Shown: positions 8,566 to 17,577 of the stretch, piece after piece
Layout: every line of letters starts with the position of its first letter
How positions within the stretch are numbered: position 1 is the first letter of the stretch
Source: Bryobacterales bacterium
GTDB lineage: Bacteria; Acidobacteriota; Terriglobia; Bryobacterales; Bryobacteraceae
Direction: 5' to 3'
DNA: 64,000 bases
NCBI GenBank assembly: GCA_003170295.1
Contig: PNAJ01000047.1
Location: forward strand, 1 to 64,000
Notes under the pieces: generated by a model
Told to the model about the DNA's origin: nothing
Seen by the model: the letters and a program-made list of their open reading frames with translations, nothing else
Databases searched by the model: none
Made by a program: the position numbers and the translations under genes

Positions 8566-9740
8566 TCAGGATCTGAACAGTACACTCTCGTTCTCAAACT
8601 GCCTGCTCGCAATCACAAACGCGATCCCTGCGTACACCAGATTCGCCACCGTCATAATCGCAAAGTTGGCCGTAGTCACATCCCCCAGCAGGATGCCGCG
8701 AATCATCTGGCTGGCGTTGAAAATCGGAATCAAACACAACACGGGCGTCATCGCCATTCCCGAGAGCCCTCCCATCAGCGCCGGGAAGATCACAACCATC
8801 AGCAGCGGCATCAGGTAGCTCTGCGCCTCTTTATAACTTCTCGCGAACAGGGCGATGGCGAACATCAAGGACGCCGCGAACATCGCCAGCGGAACCAGCG
8901 TCACACCGATCAGAGTCAGCGTATGGACATCGAGCGGAATCGTCTGCATCATCTCCTGTAACTCCGGCGATTTAGAACTCAAACTGGTGCTCTTGAGCGA
9001 ATACACCAGGCTTCCCAAGGTCAGGATCGCCGTAATTAAGATCGCGGTTACCGCGGCGAAATTTTTTCCCAGTACGATTTCCCGCCGCGACGCCGGCGCC
9101 GAAAGCAGCGCCTCCATGGTCTTGCGTTCCTTTTCGCCCGCCGTCATATCGATAATTGGATACATTCCGCCGGTAAACATCATCAGCAGCAGCAAGTAAC
9201 CCAGCATGCTTCCCCACGCCATCCCCGCCATCTTCCGCGCCCTGCGATATTCACCCGTTTCAATGTGAAGGGCGTCAGCACACTGTCCGGAATTCCGGAA
9301 CCGCGCAGCGATTCGCGCACCTTCTCATCTTTGAAATCGTCTAAAGCCACGCGAACCCGAGCCGCCGCCGCGCTCGAAGTCGGATTGGAGTTGTCCGCAT
9401 AAATGCGAACTTCGACAGGCGTACCCGCAATCTCCTCCACGCCCGCCGCCGCGGTTTTCGTCAGTACAGCGTCTTTCAAATCGTCCTTCTCGACGATCTG
9501 AATCTGCGCCTTTTCAAGCGCTTCGCGAAGAGCGGGCGTCGTCATCCGCACCGCGACCGCCATCGATTTCGCTTCTTCCTCCGACTTCTCTTGAATCCGC
9601 GACATCAATCGCGTACTTACGTTCAGCAGCAGAGGAATCACCAGTACCGGCACCGCGACCATGCTGATCAGCGTCCTCCGGTCCCGCACCAGGTCGAGCA
9701 TTTCTTTGCGGTAGATCGCGTTCACGATGGAGAGTCGCAT
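8566..9740 (-). pseudogene. ABC-2 type permease (NatB-like), frameshifted
   Basis: Two overlapping frames make one ABC-2/NatB-type permease. The upstream frame (9740 down to about 9235) has the N-terminal membrane helix MVAVPVLVIPLLLNVSTRL and the extracytoplasmic domain. It then runs into nonsense after VNIA. The downstream frame resumes at KMAGMAWGSMLGYLLLLMMF and carries TAGEKERKTMEALLSAP and four further helices. One inserted base near 9235-9243 would restore a continuous protein of about 390 residues. It follows natA by 3 nt. Either a true inactivating mutation or a sequencing error. Confidence 0.8.
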
Positions 9741-9743
9741 GCT

Positions 9744-10481
9744 TTAATCCTCCAGCCCCAACAAATCCAGGAAAATCTCGCGCAGCCTTTGCTTTCCAGT
9801 GGCCGCACGCAGCTCCTCCATCGTGCCGATCATTTTCATCTTGCCGCCGCTGATTACTCCGATGCGGTCGCACAAATACTCTGCCTCCTCCATCACGTGA
9901 GTGGAGTAAAGCACGCATTTCCCGGCCTTTTTTGCGTCGACAATCGCCGTTTCGATGGTCCGCGCCGTCGGCACATCGAGGCCGGAGGTCGGCTCGTCCA
10001 GAATCAACACCGCCGGTTCGTGCAGCATCGTGCGCGCGATCGCCGTCTTCTGTTTCATGCCGGTCGATAGCTTGTCCGTGCGCGTTCCGGTGAAGCTCTG
10101 CATGTCGAGCATGGTCACCAAACCTTGAATCCGGCTGGCCCTCCGCGCCGCGTCCATGCCATTCAATTTTCCGAAAAAATCGAGGATTTCAAGCGGCGTC
10201 AAGCGCCCATAAAGACCCATATCGCCCGACAGAAACCCGATCTGTTCCCGCACTTTTTCCGGCTCGCGCGTGATTTCAAATCCGTTGAGCGATGCAGTGC
10301 CGCTCGACGGTTTCAGCAACGTCGCCAGCATGCGCAGCGTCGTTGTTTTGCCCGCGCCATTAGGGCCCAGCAGACCGAACACTTCGCCCGCATGCACGTT
10401 GAAACTCACATCGTCGACGGCAAGCCGGGTCCCGCGCTTCGAGTCTGAAAACGCTTTGGAAAGATGCTCAACGTGAATCAT
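9744..10481 (-). CDS. ABC transporter ATP-binding protein, NatA-like
   Basis: Walker A is GPNGAGKT (residues 39-46), the signature is LSTGM (138-142), and Walker B is [13 protein letters not shown] (from about 157). It resembles NatA-type ATPases that pair with ABC-2 permeases for sodium or drug efflux. The start at 10481 overlaps the carboxypeptidase stop as ATGA; longer upstream frames are only read-through. It would energise the permease immediately downstream, which is frameshifted here. Confidence 0.9.
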   Translation of the reverse strand: MIHVEHLSKAFSDSKRGTRLAVDDVSFNVHAGEVFGLLGPNGAGKTTTLRMLATLLKPSSGTASLNGFEITREPEKVREQIGFLSGDMGLYGRLTPLEILDFFGKLNGMDAARRASRIQGLVTMLDMQSFTGTRTDKLSTGMKQKTAIARTMLHEPAVLILDEPTSGLDVPTARTIETAIVDAKKAGKCVLYSTHVMEEAEYLCDRIGVISGGKMKMIGTMEELRAATGKQRLREIFLDLLGLED

Positions 10482-12007
10482 AGAGCCGACTTGAGGAACT
10501 GAGCGATGTCGTTTTTCAGTTTCTTGTGGGAAGGCACGTCGATGTAGAACATGTGGCCCGCGGTGTAATACTGAAACACAACATTTTTGCGCACGCTCGG
10601 ATGCAGCCCCATGTGGCTGAACGTGTACTCCGCCGCGAAATAGGGCGTCGCCATATCGTAGTATCCGCAGCCGACGAATACCTTCATATGCGGATTTTTC
10701 GCGAACGCGCTGCGCATCGCATCGGACACATCGACGTAGCGATTCTGATTCTGCTGCCCGTAATCCCAACCGAGGATGCCGCCGCCCAGAACATAATAGG
10801 TTGCGTCCGTTTTATAGCCCAACTCGGTGTGCACGTACTGATTGAACATCGCAGTGTACGGAGGGCGAATCGCGGTCATGCTGGGATCGAACTCCGCCGC
10901 CTCCGAGGTATTGAGCGGCGCAGGCCCGACCAGGCGGCTATCGAGCCTTCCCGCGATCATTTTCCGATCGCGCAGCAGCTCCCGCAGATAGTGCGTCAGC
11001 TCCATGCGCAGGTCCGAATTGTCGACGTATTTCTGATCGACTCCGGTCAGCCGCGCGACCTTCGCGACGATGCTCTTGTAGTCCGCATCGGTAAGCTGAT
11101 CGCCTTTGGCGAGCGCTTCGTTATACGCGCCGACCGCCAGTTTTTCGGCCTCTTTCAGCGTGATTTCCAGGCTTTTTTGCAGATCCGGCGGCAGCTTCTT
11201 GTGATAGAACGCCGTCGCCGCATAGCTCGGCAGGTACAGCATGTAGGGAAGATCGTTGCCGTGCGTGAACAGAATTGTCTCGAAGTTCAGCACTGTGGAA
11301 AGCAGCACCACGCCGTTGAATGCGATGCCATTTTCCACCAGATATCCCGAAAGCCCCGCGGCGCGCGTGGTGCCATAGCTCTCCCCGGCGAGAAACAGAG
11401 GCGACGCCCATCGTTCATTGCGGGTCAGAAAGAGACGAATAAACTCGCCCACCGATTCGATGTCGCCTTGCAGCCCGTTGAATTTTCGCTGCAGCGTCTG
11501 ATTTTGAGCGCGGCTGTAGCCTGTGCCCACCGGATCGACGAATACTAAATCGGTCTGATCGAGCCACGTGTTATCGTTGTCGACCAGTTGATAGGGCGCG
11601 GCGGGCAGCGCTCCATCGTCCATCATTTTTACTCTTTTGGGGCCAATGCAGCCCATATGCAACCAGACCGAGGCCGACCCGGGTCCTCCGTTAAACGCCA
11701 CCATCAGCGGGCGCTTCGCAACGTCGGTGGTCCCATCGAGCACGTAGGAGACATAAAAAAGATTCGCCTCGATCTCGCCCTGCGCGTTCTTGATCGGCAT
11801 CATGCCGGCGGTCGCCGTGTAGCTGAGCGTCTTTCCGTTGGCATGAATCTCATGCTTGGTGACGATCGGCTTTTCTTCGACCAGCGGTTTATCGGCCACC
11901 GGCGGCGTAGGCGCGGGAGTTGCCGCGGGAACCGCGCCTCGACCTCCGCCGGGCGGCTGCGAAAAAAGAAGGCCTGTGAAGATCGCAAGCGTTGCTAGAA
12001 CTTTCAT
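10478..12007 (-). CDS. Secreted S10 family serine carboxypeptidase
   Basis: A signal peptide (residues 1-16) is followed by a Gly/Pro/Ala-rich linker to about residue 40, then the alpha/beta-hydrolase domain of peptidase family S10. The oxyanion region is FNGGPGSASVWLHMG (about 106-119), the nucleophile is Ser210 in AGESYGTT, and a C-terminal GCGYYDMATP and AGHM supply likely Asp and His. It probably releases C-terminal residues from peptides in the periplasm or outside. It is followed, with an ATGA overlap, by the NatA-like ATPase gene, an unusual pairing for an export ABC system. Confidence 0.9.
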   Translation of the reverse strand: MKVLATLAIFTGLLFSQPPGGGRGAVPAATPAPTPPVADKPLVEEKPIVTKHEIHANGKTLSYTATAGMMPIKNAQGEIEANLFYVSYVLDGTTDVAKRPLMVAFNGGPGSASVWLHMGCIGPKRVKMMDDGALPAAPYQLVDNDNTWLDQTDLVFVDPVGTGYSRAQNQTLQRKFNGLQGDIESVGEFIRLFLTRNERWASPLFLAGESYGTTRAAGLSGYLVENGIAFNGVVLLSTVLNFETILFTHGNDLPYMLYLPSYAATAFYHKKLPPDLQKSLEITLKEAEKLAVGAYNEALAKGDQLTDADYKSIVAKVARLTGVDQKYVDNSDLRMELTHYLRELLRDRKMIAGRLDSRLVGPAPLNTSEAAEFDPSMTAIRPPYTAMFNQYVHTELGYKTDATYYVLGGGILGWDYGQQNQNRYVDVSDAMRSAFAKNPHMKVFVGCGYYDMATPYFAAEYTFSHMGLHPSVRKNVVFQYYTAGHMFYIDVPSHKKLKNDIAQFLKSAL

Positions 12008-12025
12008 CAGGCCTAGGCTAACACT

Positions 12026-12451
12026 TTACTCCGGCCCGACAATCGAGAGCACATGCCCATCCGGGTCGCGAAAATCGGTTGCCCACGTGGTTCCCGTCAC
12101 GATCCTCGGCTCGCGCTTGAACTCGACGCCGAGGGCTCGCAACGCCTGATAGGCCGGCTTCACATGCTCCACCGCGAAGGCGATCTCAGTGGCGGCCAAA
12201 TCGATTTTATCGGGCTTCGGCAAGCCTGCGCGCAGCGCCAGCGTGAATCCACCTGCATCGAAAAATGCGAAATCCTCGTTGGCGCTCGAGAGTTTTAAGC
12301 CGAGCCGGTCGCGATAGAACTCGACCGCTCGATTCAGATCGGTCACCGCGAGGATCACAATGGACGCCTTCGACAAGCGGAAGCGCGGCTCCGTCTGTCC
12401 GAAGGCGATCAGAGTCAAGAGAGAAAGGCAAGCAAGTTTCGTGAGCAACAT
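12026..12451 (-). CDS. Exported VOC (glyoxalase-fold) protein
   Basis: After a signal peptide ending near IAFGQ, one vicinal-oxygen-chelate module follows: VILAVTDLNRAVEFYRDRLG, then FRDPDGHVLSIVGPE at the end. The fold occurs in glyoxalase I, dioxygenases and bleomycin-resistance proteins; here no specific activity can be assigned. Most VOC proteins are cytoplasmic, so the signal peptide is noteworthy. The stop is 18 nt before the carboxypeptidase start, suggesting cotranscription. Confidence 0.8.
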   Translation of the reverse strand: MLLTKLACLSLLTLIAFGQTEPRFRLSKASIVILAVTDLNRAVEFYRDRLGLKLSSANEDFAFFDAGGFTLALRAGLPKPDKIDLAATEIAFAVEHVKPAYQALRALGVEFKREPRIVTGTTWATDFRDPDGHVLSIVGPE

Positions 12452-12511
12452 GGGGTGATTTTAGCCCGCGCTAGAGAAAACTGCTTCTCGAATCTTGCGA
12501 AGTTTGCCACC

Positions 12512-12575
12512 GCTCCCTGTGGTCACGGCTCGGAAACACGCTGGAAAATTCTACCGAGCCGTGACCACAGGGAGC
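12512..12575. repeat. Perfect 22-bp inverted repeat (64-bp element)
   Basis: Arms 12512-12533 and 12554-12575 are exact reverse complements (GCTCCCTGTGGTCACGGCTC plus GG), with a 20-nt loop. It lies just beyond the lolA stop and could form a very stable hairpin there, although no T-run follows on either strand. Near-copies of one arm occur at 34543-34563 and, inverted, at 23592-23610, so this is a dispersed repeat. Confidence 0.85.
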
Positions 12576-12578
12576 TCT

Positions 12579-13286
12579 CTACGGGTTCTGCGACAAATCC
12601 GAGTAAATCACGCCCAAGGGCGGCGTGAACTTGAACATTGATTCGGCGATGGGCGGGTTCTGTTTCTCCGCCGAAAACGCGAAGTCGAGCTGCGACCCGT
12701 CCTGTCCTTTCACGTTCAGCCAGCGGATCGTGAAATTCGGGTCGACCAGAAACGTCACCTCCGTATAAGGAAGCTTGTCCGACTTCGGAGCCGCGGTGAG
12801 GAACGTGCTCGGCCCATCCGGCAGCGTGCGGAACCCCTGAAAATCCTTTTCAAATTGCAGCTTGCCCAACAGGAAAGCCAACGGAGCACGCATATCTTCC
12901 GTTCCTTTGAGGCTCATCTTTTCGAAACGCTTTTCATCCGGAAAGTAGGAGTACGCATACCTCCCATCGGTGCCGAACAGCTTGCCCGCGGGCGACGAAT
13001 ATTCCCAGCGCATGCGGCCCGGTTTGCGCATATACAGCTCGCCTTTCTCGGTGCGCTTGCGTCCCTTCATGGTGTAGGTTTCGGCGAACGCCACTTGCAG
13101 GCTTTGCGTGTGGTTATACCGCTCCTCCACGCCTTTCAGCATTCTTGTGATTTCCGTATCGGCGGCGAGCGCGTTAGGGAGACAGGCGATCCACGCTCCA
13201 GCTACCATCGCGGCGGCGATAACGCATGCGGTCGTGGAGGCGAAACTCGCCACCCTGCCAGAATTCGATTTCTTTTGGATGGACAC
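12579..13286 (-). CDS. lolA: LolA-like outer-membrane lipoprotein carrier protein
   Basis: LolA shuttles lipoproteins through the periplasm from the LolCDE complex to the outer membrane. The mature part begins ADTEITRMLKGVEERYNHTQ and continues SLQVAFAETYTMKG and MRKPGRMRWEYSSPAGKLF, diagnostic of the family. The GTG start at 13286 is set by a strong ribosome site, GGGGAGG, 5 nt upstream; it gives a 41-residue signal region with KK near the start and an Ala-rich core. The entire signal peptide is encoded inside the 3' end of pdxH in another frame (113-nt overlap). Confidence 0.88.
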   Translation of the reverse strand: MSIQKKSNSGRVASFASTTACVIAAAMVAGAWIACLPNALAADTEITRMLKGVEERYNHTQSLQVAFAETYTMKGRKRTEKGELYMRKPGRMRWEYSSPAGKLFGTDGRYAYSYFPDEKRFEKMSLKGTEDMRAPLAFLLGKLQFEKDFQGFRTLPDGPSTFLTAAPKSDKLPYTEVTFLVDPNFTIRWLNVKGQDGSQLDFAFSAEKQNPPIAESMFKFTPPLGVIYSDLSQNP

Positions 13287-13737
13287 GGAAACCTCCCCAA
13301 TCTATAGGACGTGGCGGATCGCCCTTTGGATACTTTTTCTCAATTTTCTTTAATTCTTTGAGGAGCACATCGCGCGAGGGAATCACCGAGCTCTGTTTCG
13401 AAATAGACGCGCTGAAGCGGCTCCCCAATGGACGGCTGTGAAAATAAACGTCCGATTCCTCCGCGCTCACCTTCGTCACGCGCCCCGTAATGCGGATCTG
13501 CCGTTCCAGCGGTTGCCAGTATAGCACCAGCGCCGCCCTCGGATTCTGTTCCAGTTCCCTGCCCTTGGGGCTTTTGTAATTCGTATAAAAAACGAAACCT
13601 CGCTCATCGAAGCCCTTCAGCAGCACCATGCGCGCCGACGGTTTTCCACGGCGAGTGGCGGTCGCAAGCGTCATCGCGTTGGGCTCTTTCAGGTTCGCGC
13701 GCACAGCCGCGTCGAACCATTTTTTAAACAACCGCAT
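13174..13737 (-). CDS. pdxH: Pyridoxamine 5'-phosphate oxidase
   Basis: Oxidises pyridoxamine/pyridoxine phosphate to pyridoxal phosphate using FMN and O2. Typical stretches are RMVLLKGFDERGFVFYTNY, SPKGRELEQNPRAALVLYW, RPLGSRFSASISKQSSVI and the C-terminal IEFWQGGEFRLHDR with WSVDRLSP, which matches the family end exactly, so the long overlap with lolA is real. The start is uncertain: ATG 13737 (used) or TTG 13755, which adds KLATPDP-like residues seen in homologues. Divergent from msrB. Confidence 0.92.
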   Translation of the reverse strand: MRLFKKWFDAAVRANLKEPNAMTLATATRRGKPSARMVLLKGFDERGFVFYTNYKSPKGRELEQNPRAALVLYWQPLERQIRITGRVTKVSAEESDVYFHSRPLGSRFSASISKQSSVIPSRDVLLKELKKIEKKYPKGDPPRPIDWGGFRVHPKEIEFWQGGEFRLHDRMRYRRRDGSWSVDRLSP

Positions 13738-13776
13738 TGGATCGGGCGTCGCCAACTTCCAGTGTAAGCTGAAGGC

Positions 13777-14160
13777 ATGAAGAAGACGGACGACGAATGG
13801 AAGAAGCAACTCACGCCCGAGCAATATCAAGTCGCGCGCCAGTGCGGCACGGAGCCTCCGTTCACCGGCAAATATTGGAACCTGCACGACGACGGAACCT
13901 ATCATTGCGTCTGCTGTAACGCGAAGCTCTTCAGCTCCGGAACGAAATTCGAATCCGGCAGCGGATGGCCTAGTTTCTATGCGCCGATTGACGATAACAA
14001 TTTAAAAACGATCGAGGATGTTAGCCACGGCATGCGCCGCGTCGAGGTCCAGTGCGCGCAATGCGGAGCGCATTTGGGGCACGTGTTTCCCGATGGTCCG
14101 AAGCCGACGGGCGTGCGTTTTTGCATAAACTCCGCCTCGCTGAATTTCGAAAAGAGTTAG
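13777..14160 (+). CDS. msrB: Peptide-methionine (R)-S-oxide reductase
   Basis: Repairs the R epimer of methionine sulfoxide in proteins. The structural zinc ligands are the pairs Cys44/Cys47 and Cys93/Cys96, the fold marker is [11 protein letters not shown], and the catalytic residue is Cys116 in RFCINSASL (cysteine, not selenocysteine). At 127 residues it is a single-domain cytoplasmic MsrB without MsrA fusion. The TIGR03435 gene follows after 8 nt. Confidence 0.95.
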   Translation: MKKTDDEWKKQLTPEQYQVARQCGTEPPFTGKYWNLHDDGTYHCVCCNAKLFSSGTKFESGSGWPSFYAPIDDNNLKTIEDVSHGMRRVEVQCAQCGAHLGHVFPDGPKPTGVRFCINSASLNFEKS

Positions 14161-14168
14161 GCTGAATT

Positions 14169-15125
14169 ATGCGGAAATATTTCCTGTTGTTCGTCGCAGC
14201 CGCGGCCGCGTTCGCGCAGACTCCACTCGCCTTCGAAGTAGCATCCGTCAAACCCGCCGCACCTCTCGACCCGGCCGCTATCGCGCAGGGCAAGATGCGT
14301 ATCGGCATGAAGGTGGACGGCGCCATTCTCGACATTGGAAGCTTATCGTTGAGGGATCTGATTCGCATTGCCTATGAGGTCAAGGATTACCAGATCTCGG
14401 GTCCGGATTGGATGGCCGGAATGGGCGGCCCTCGCTTCAACATTCAAGCCACACTGCCGGAGGGCGCCACTGAAAAGCAGGTCCCTCAAATGCTGCAGGG
14501 ACTGCTGGCGGAACGGTTCAAGCTCGCAATCCATCGGGATACTAAGGATCACTCCGTGTACGCGCTCATCGTTGGAAAGGGAGGATTGAAACTGAAGGAT
14601 GCCGAGCCCGATCCTGCGGCTCCGGAAACTCCGCCCGAGCCAAAGAAGGGCGAAACGGTCATGGGCCAAGGAGCGAACCAGGTTCGAATGAGCGGCAGCA
14701 TGGAGGGTGGAAAAGGCATGACTGTTACCAGCGCGGCAACCGGCAAAATGCAGATGTCGATGGTCGACGGCAGGATGCACATGGAAGCCGCGAAGATGAA
14801 CATGACCACATTCACCGAGGTTCTCACGCGGTTTGTAGATCGCCCCGTGGTGGATATGACGGAGCTGAAAGGGAACTACCGAGTGGCTCTGGACCTCTCG
14901 ATGGACGATCTCAAGAACGCCGCGAAGGCCTCGGGGATGGCCGGCGCGATGGGACCGGGACCGGGCGTGGAAGCAGGCAAGGCTCCTGCGGATGCGGCGT
15001 CTGAACCATCCGGCTCCTCGATCTTCATGTCCATCCAGCAAATGGGATTGAAGCTGGAGGCTCGCAAAGCTCCTCTCGCGCTGATCGTGATCGATCATCT
15101 GGAGAAATCTCCGACAGAGAATTAG
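14169..15125 (+). CDS. TIGR03435 family exported protein, unknown function
   Basis: A signal peptide (FLLFVAAAAAFAQ) is followed by FEVASVKPA, which marks the family, then LSLRDLIRIAYEVKDYQISGPDWM, LLAERFKLAIHRDTK and PVVDMTELKGNYRVALDL, and a final LKLEARKAPLALIVIDHLEK. The family is strongly expanded in Solibacter-like Acidobacteria and has no established function. The middle (about 160-215) is Gly/Met-rich, with many methionines, unusual for the genome. Confidence 0.9.
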   Translation: MRKYFLLFVAAAAAFAQTPLAFEVASVKPAAPLDPAAIAQGKMRIGMKVDGAILDIGSLSLRDLIRIAYEVKDYQISGPDWMAGMGGPRFNIQATLPEGATEKQVPQMLQGLLAERFKLAIHRDTKDHSVYALIVGKGGLKLKDAEPDPAAPETPPEPKKGETVMGQGANQVRMSGSMEGGKGMTVTSAATGKMQMSMVDGRMHMEAAKMNMTTFTEVLTRFVDRPVVDMTELKGNYRVALDLSMDDLKNAAKASGMAGAMGPGPGVEAGKAPADAASEPSGSSIFMSIQQMGLKLEARKAPLALIVIDHLEKSPTEN

Positions 15126-15131
15126 ATGCCG

Positions 15132-15180
15132 GACGTCGACACGAATGTCGACGCGGCACGCCTGGAGGCGTGCGCCACAA
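15132..15180. repeat. Dispersed double-hairpin repeat, copy 1
   Basis: Two palindromes, GTCGACAcgaaTGTCGAC and GCACGCctggaGGCGTGC, joined by CGCG. The same compound structure occurs inverted at 61019-61067. It lies between convergent genes, so it may also act in termination. Confidence 0.75.
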
Positions 15181-15207
15181 ACACAAGAATGACTCGGCAA
15201 AGGCGGT

Positions 15208-16608
15208 CTAATCGCGCGCTTTTACTCCCGCACCGGGCTTGACCCCTTCCACAATTTTTCCATCGCGCACAACGAAGGTGCCGTTTACAAGGACGAACGG
15301 GAGCCCTTCGGAGTATTGATCGGGCTTTTCGAACGTCGCTTTATCGATGACATGCACTGGGTCGAAGACGGCGATGTCGGCATCGGCGCCGACTTTGATT
15401 CGACCTTTCGATTGCAACTGGAGTCGATTCGCGGGCAGGATAGTCATTTTGCGCAGCGCGCTCATGAGAGTCAGCGCTTTTTCATCGCGCACGTAATGAC
15501 CGAGCACTCGCGCATATGTGCCCGCGCCGCGCGGATGTCCCTTGCCATTAAAAATCATGCCGTCGCTGGCGACGATCACGTCGGGATTCGCCATCGCCTG
15601 GCGCGCGGCTTCTTCCGGAATCGAGTGAAGGATGACGCTGCCGCCTTGCTTGCGATAGCGCGCGTAGCTTTCTTGAGTGAGACGCTCTCCGGTAGCCACC
15701 CATTGCAGGTCTTTGAAGGTGATGCCGAGCTGCTGCTGCCAGTTGCCATCGAAGACTGCGGAGTCGAGATTGGTCTGGCCCGCTGTATAAGGATAGGCTT
15801 CCGTGGTGATGTCGAGGCCCCGTTTGCGCGCGCCTGCGATCATTTCGAGCATGAGGCCGGTTTGTCCATTCGCCATGCTGGTGATGTGGACGGCGTGAAT
15901 GGACGCGCCGGTGATTGCGGCGTCGGCGATCATCTCCTGAAGCGATTCGGTGACGGAGCCGGGTTCGATGGCGCCGGGGGAACGCATGTGAACGAACACG
16001 GTCGCCTTGCGGTCGGCCGCGATGCGGATGACGTCGAGAATTTCGGGATGCGTCGCGGTGGGGACGTAAGCGATACCCAAGCCGATGCCGAGCGCTTTTT
16101 CGTCGAGGCCGCGGCGGAGTAGGTCCTCGGTGGCGCGCTTTTCTTCCACTGTCGCGCGCCGATGCGCCGCTTCATCGTGCGGCAGGAATGTTCCGGTATC
16201 GTGCATGACGGCCATGCGCGCGGGAATATGACCCGCGGTCGCACCGAAATTTACGAGCGCCTTTCCTTCGCGCGCCGCGTACCAGGCGGCGACGGGCGAG
16301 ACGCCGACTTCCAGTTCCAGCGCGGTGGTGACGCCGTCGCGCGCTTTGAAGCGATAATTTTCGTCGTCCTGACCGTGCGAATGAAGATCGATGAAGCCGG
16401 GCGCGACGACGAGTCCTTTGGCGTCGATCATGGTTCGGCCCTGCAAGGGACTTTGTGAGATGGCCGCGATGCTGCGGCCGCGGATGCCGACGTTGCGGAC
16501 GGCGTCGAGTCCCGATTCGGGGTCCATCACGCGGCCGTTGGCGATCACGATGTCGTAGGTTTGGGCGAACAGCGGAGTAACGAGTAGGGCAAGAGCGGCG
16601 AATCTCAT
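15208..16608 (-). CDS. Exported amidohydrolase, D-aminoacylase-like
   Basis: After a 15-residue signal peptide comes the amidohydrolase start YDIVIANGRVMDPESGLDAV and the metal motif VVAPGFIDLHSHG. Later motifs include VHMRSPG, HAVHITS, an Asp in VIVASDG and a C-terminal KVGADADIAVFDP. This matches N-acyl-D-amino-acid deacylase/dihydroorotase-like family members; the substrate is not determined. The start overlaps the preceding cyclodeaminase stop as ATGA, suggesting a joint role in amino acid or D-amino acid breakdown. Confidence 0.85.
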   Translation of the reverse strand: MRFAALALLVTPLFAQTYDIVIANGRVMDPESGLDAVRNVGIRGRSIAAISQSPLQGRTMIDAKGLVVAPGFIDLHSHGQDDENYRFKARDGVTTALELEVGVSPVAAWYAAREGKALVNFGATAGHIPARMAVMHDTGTFLPHDEAAHRRATVEEKRATEDLLRRGLDEKALGIGLGIAYVPTATHPEILDVIRIAADRKATVFVHMRSPGAIEPGSVTESLQEMIADAAITGASIHAVHITSMANGQTGLMLEMIAGARKRGLDITTEAYPYTAGQTNLDSAVFDGNWQQQLGITFKDLQWVATGERLTQESYARYRKQGGSVILHSIPEEAARQAMANPDVIVASDGMIFNGKGHPRGAGTYARVLGHYVRDEKALTLMSALRKMTILPANRLQLQSKGRIKVGADADIAVFDPVHVIDKATFEKPDQYSEGLPFVLVNGTFVVRDGKIVEGVKPGAGVKARD

Positions 16609-17531
16609 ATGTTTAATCCTTTCCCGGATTCCCTGGCGCGCGTGAGGGCGAGATGCGCGGCGACGACGTCCTCGACGGCGAGACCCATCGATTTGAAAAT
16701 CGTGACTTCGGCATCTGAATTGCGAACAGCCGCGGCCTCGCCGAGCTCGGCCACGATGTGATGGTCGCCGAATGGAATTACGTCACCGGATTCTCTTAGC
16801 GCGGCGGCGCGGGAATCGACGAATAGGCGCGCGTGGGCGACAAGCGCGGGATCGAGCTCCCGTTGCGTGGGACGCGTTGCGCCGATGGAGACGACGTGCG
16901 TGCCTGGCGCGACCCAATCGCTGATTAGAATTGGCGTGTGGGAAGAGGCGGCGACTACGACGACATCGGCGCCGCGCACCGCCGCTTCGGGGGATTCTTT
17001 CGCGATGGCTCCCGTTTCATTCGCGAACGCGTGGAGATTTCTGAGAGTCGGGCTCCAGGCTCGCACTTCGCGAAAAGTTCGCACGTGCTGGAGTGCTTCG
17101 AGATGGCTGCGCGCCTGCACGCCGGAGCCGAGAATCGCCAGCACAGACGCATTTTCGCGCGCCAGCTTCTTTACCGAGACTGCGGAAACGGCGGCCGTGC
17201 GCGCTCCCGTGATGTATCGTCCATCGATAATCGCGGCGAGTGCGCCGGTCTCGGGATCGAGCAGGATGATGGTCGCTAAATGCGTCGGCAGTCCTCGCGC
17301 GGTGTTCGATTCGTAAAGGGTGACGAGCTTTGCGCCCAGCGCCGGGGTCGCCGCGACGTAGGCGGGCATCAGGCCGAAGAAGGCTTTGTGTTCGCCGACT
17401 TCGAGGACGGTTCGCACAGGCTGGACGACCCGCCCGGCTGAGAATCCGGTGAGCGCGGCGTCCATCGCGGCGATCAAATCCGGCATCGTGAGCAGAGCGC
17501 GCACGTCGGTTTCGGTGAGAAGCAACGGCAT
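16605..17531 (-). CDS. Ornithine cyclodeaminase/mu-crystallin family protein
   Basis: An NAD(P)-binding domain with AILGSGVQARSHLEAL at about residues 132-147 is preceded by the family segments FFGLMPAYV, LVTLYESNTARGLPTH and IIDGRYITGARTAAVSAV. Members deaminate ornithine to proline or reduce cyclic imines (delta-1-pyrroline-2-carboxylate reductase-like); which applies is open. It heads a two-gene unit with the amidohydrolase. Its ATG lies in a CATG directly opposite an in-frame ATG of the divergent gene. Confidence 0.88.
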   Translation of the reverse strand: MPLLLTETDVRALLTMPDLIAAMDAALTGFSAGRVVQPVRTVLEVGEHKAFFGLMPAYVAATPALGAKLVTLYESNTARGLPTHLATIILLDPETGALAAIIDGRYITGARTAAVSAVSVKKLARENASVLAILGSGVQARSHLEALQHVRTFREVRAWSPTLRNLHAFANETGAIAKESPEAAVRGADVVVVAASSHTPILISDWVAPGTHVVSIGATRPTQRELDPALVAHARLFVDSRAAALRESGDVIPFGDHHIVAELGEAAAVRNSDAEVTIFKSMGLAVEDVVAAHLALTRARESGKGLNI

Positions 17532-17577
17532 GAGCCTAATACAGTATCATGATGGCTTGCGAAAAGAAGATGTTCCG

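Noticed and set aside
17530-17577. Longer N-terminus of the O-antigen-ligase-like protein from ATG 17530
   Set aside because: Third codon positions are AT-rich and the ATG overlaps the start codon of the divergent gene; the segment looks like promoter DNA.
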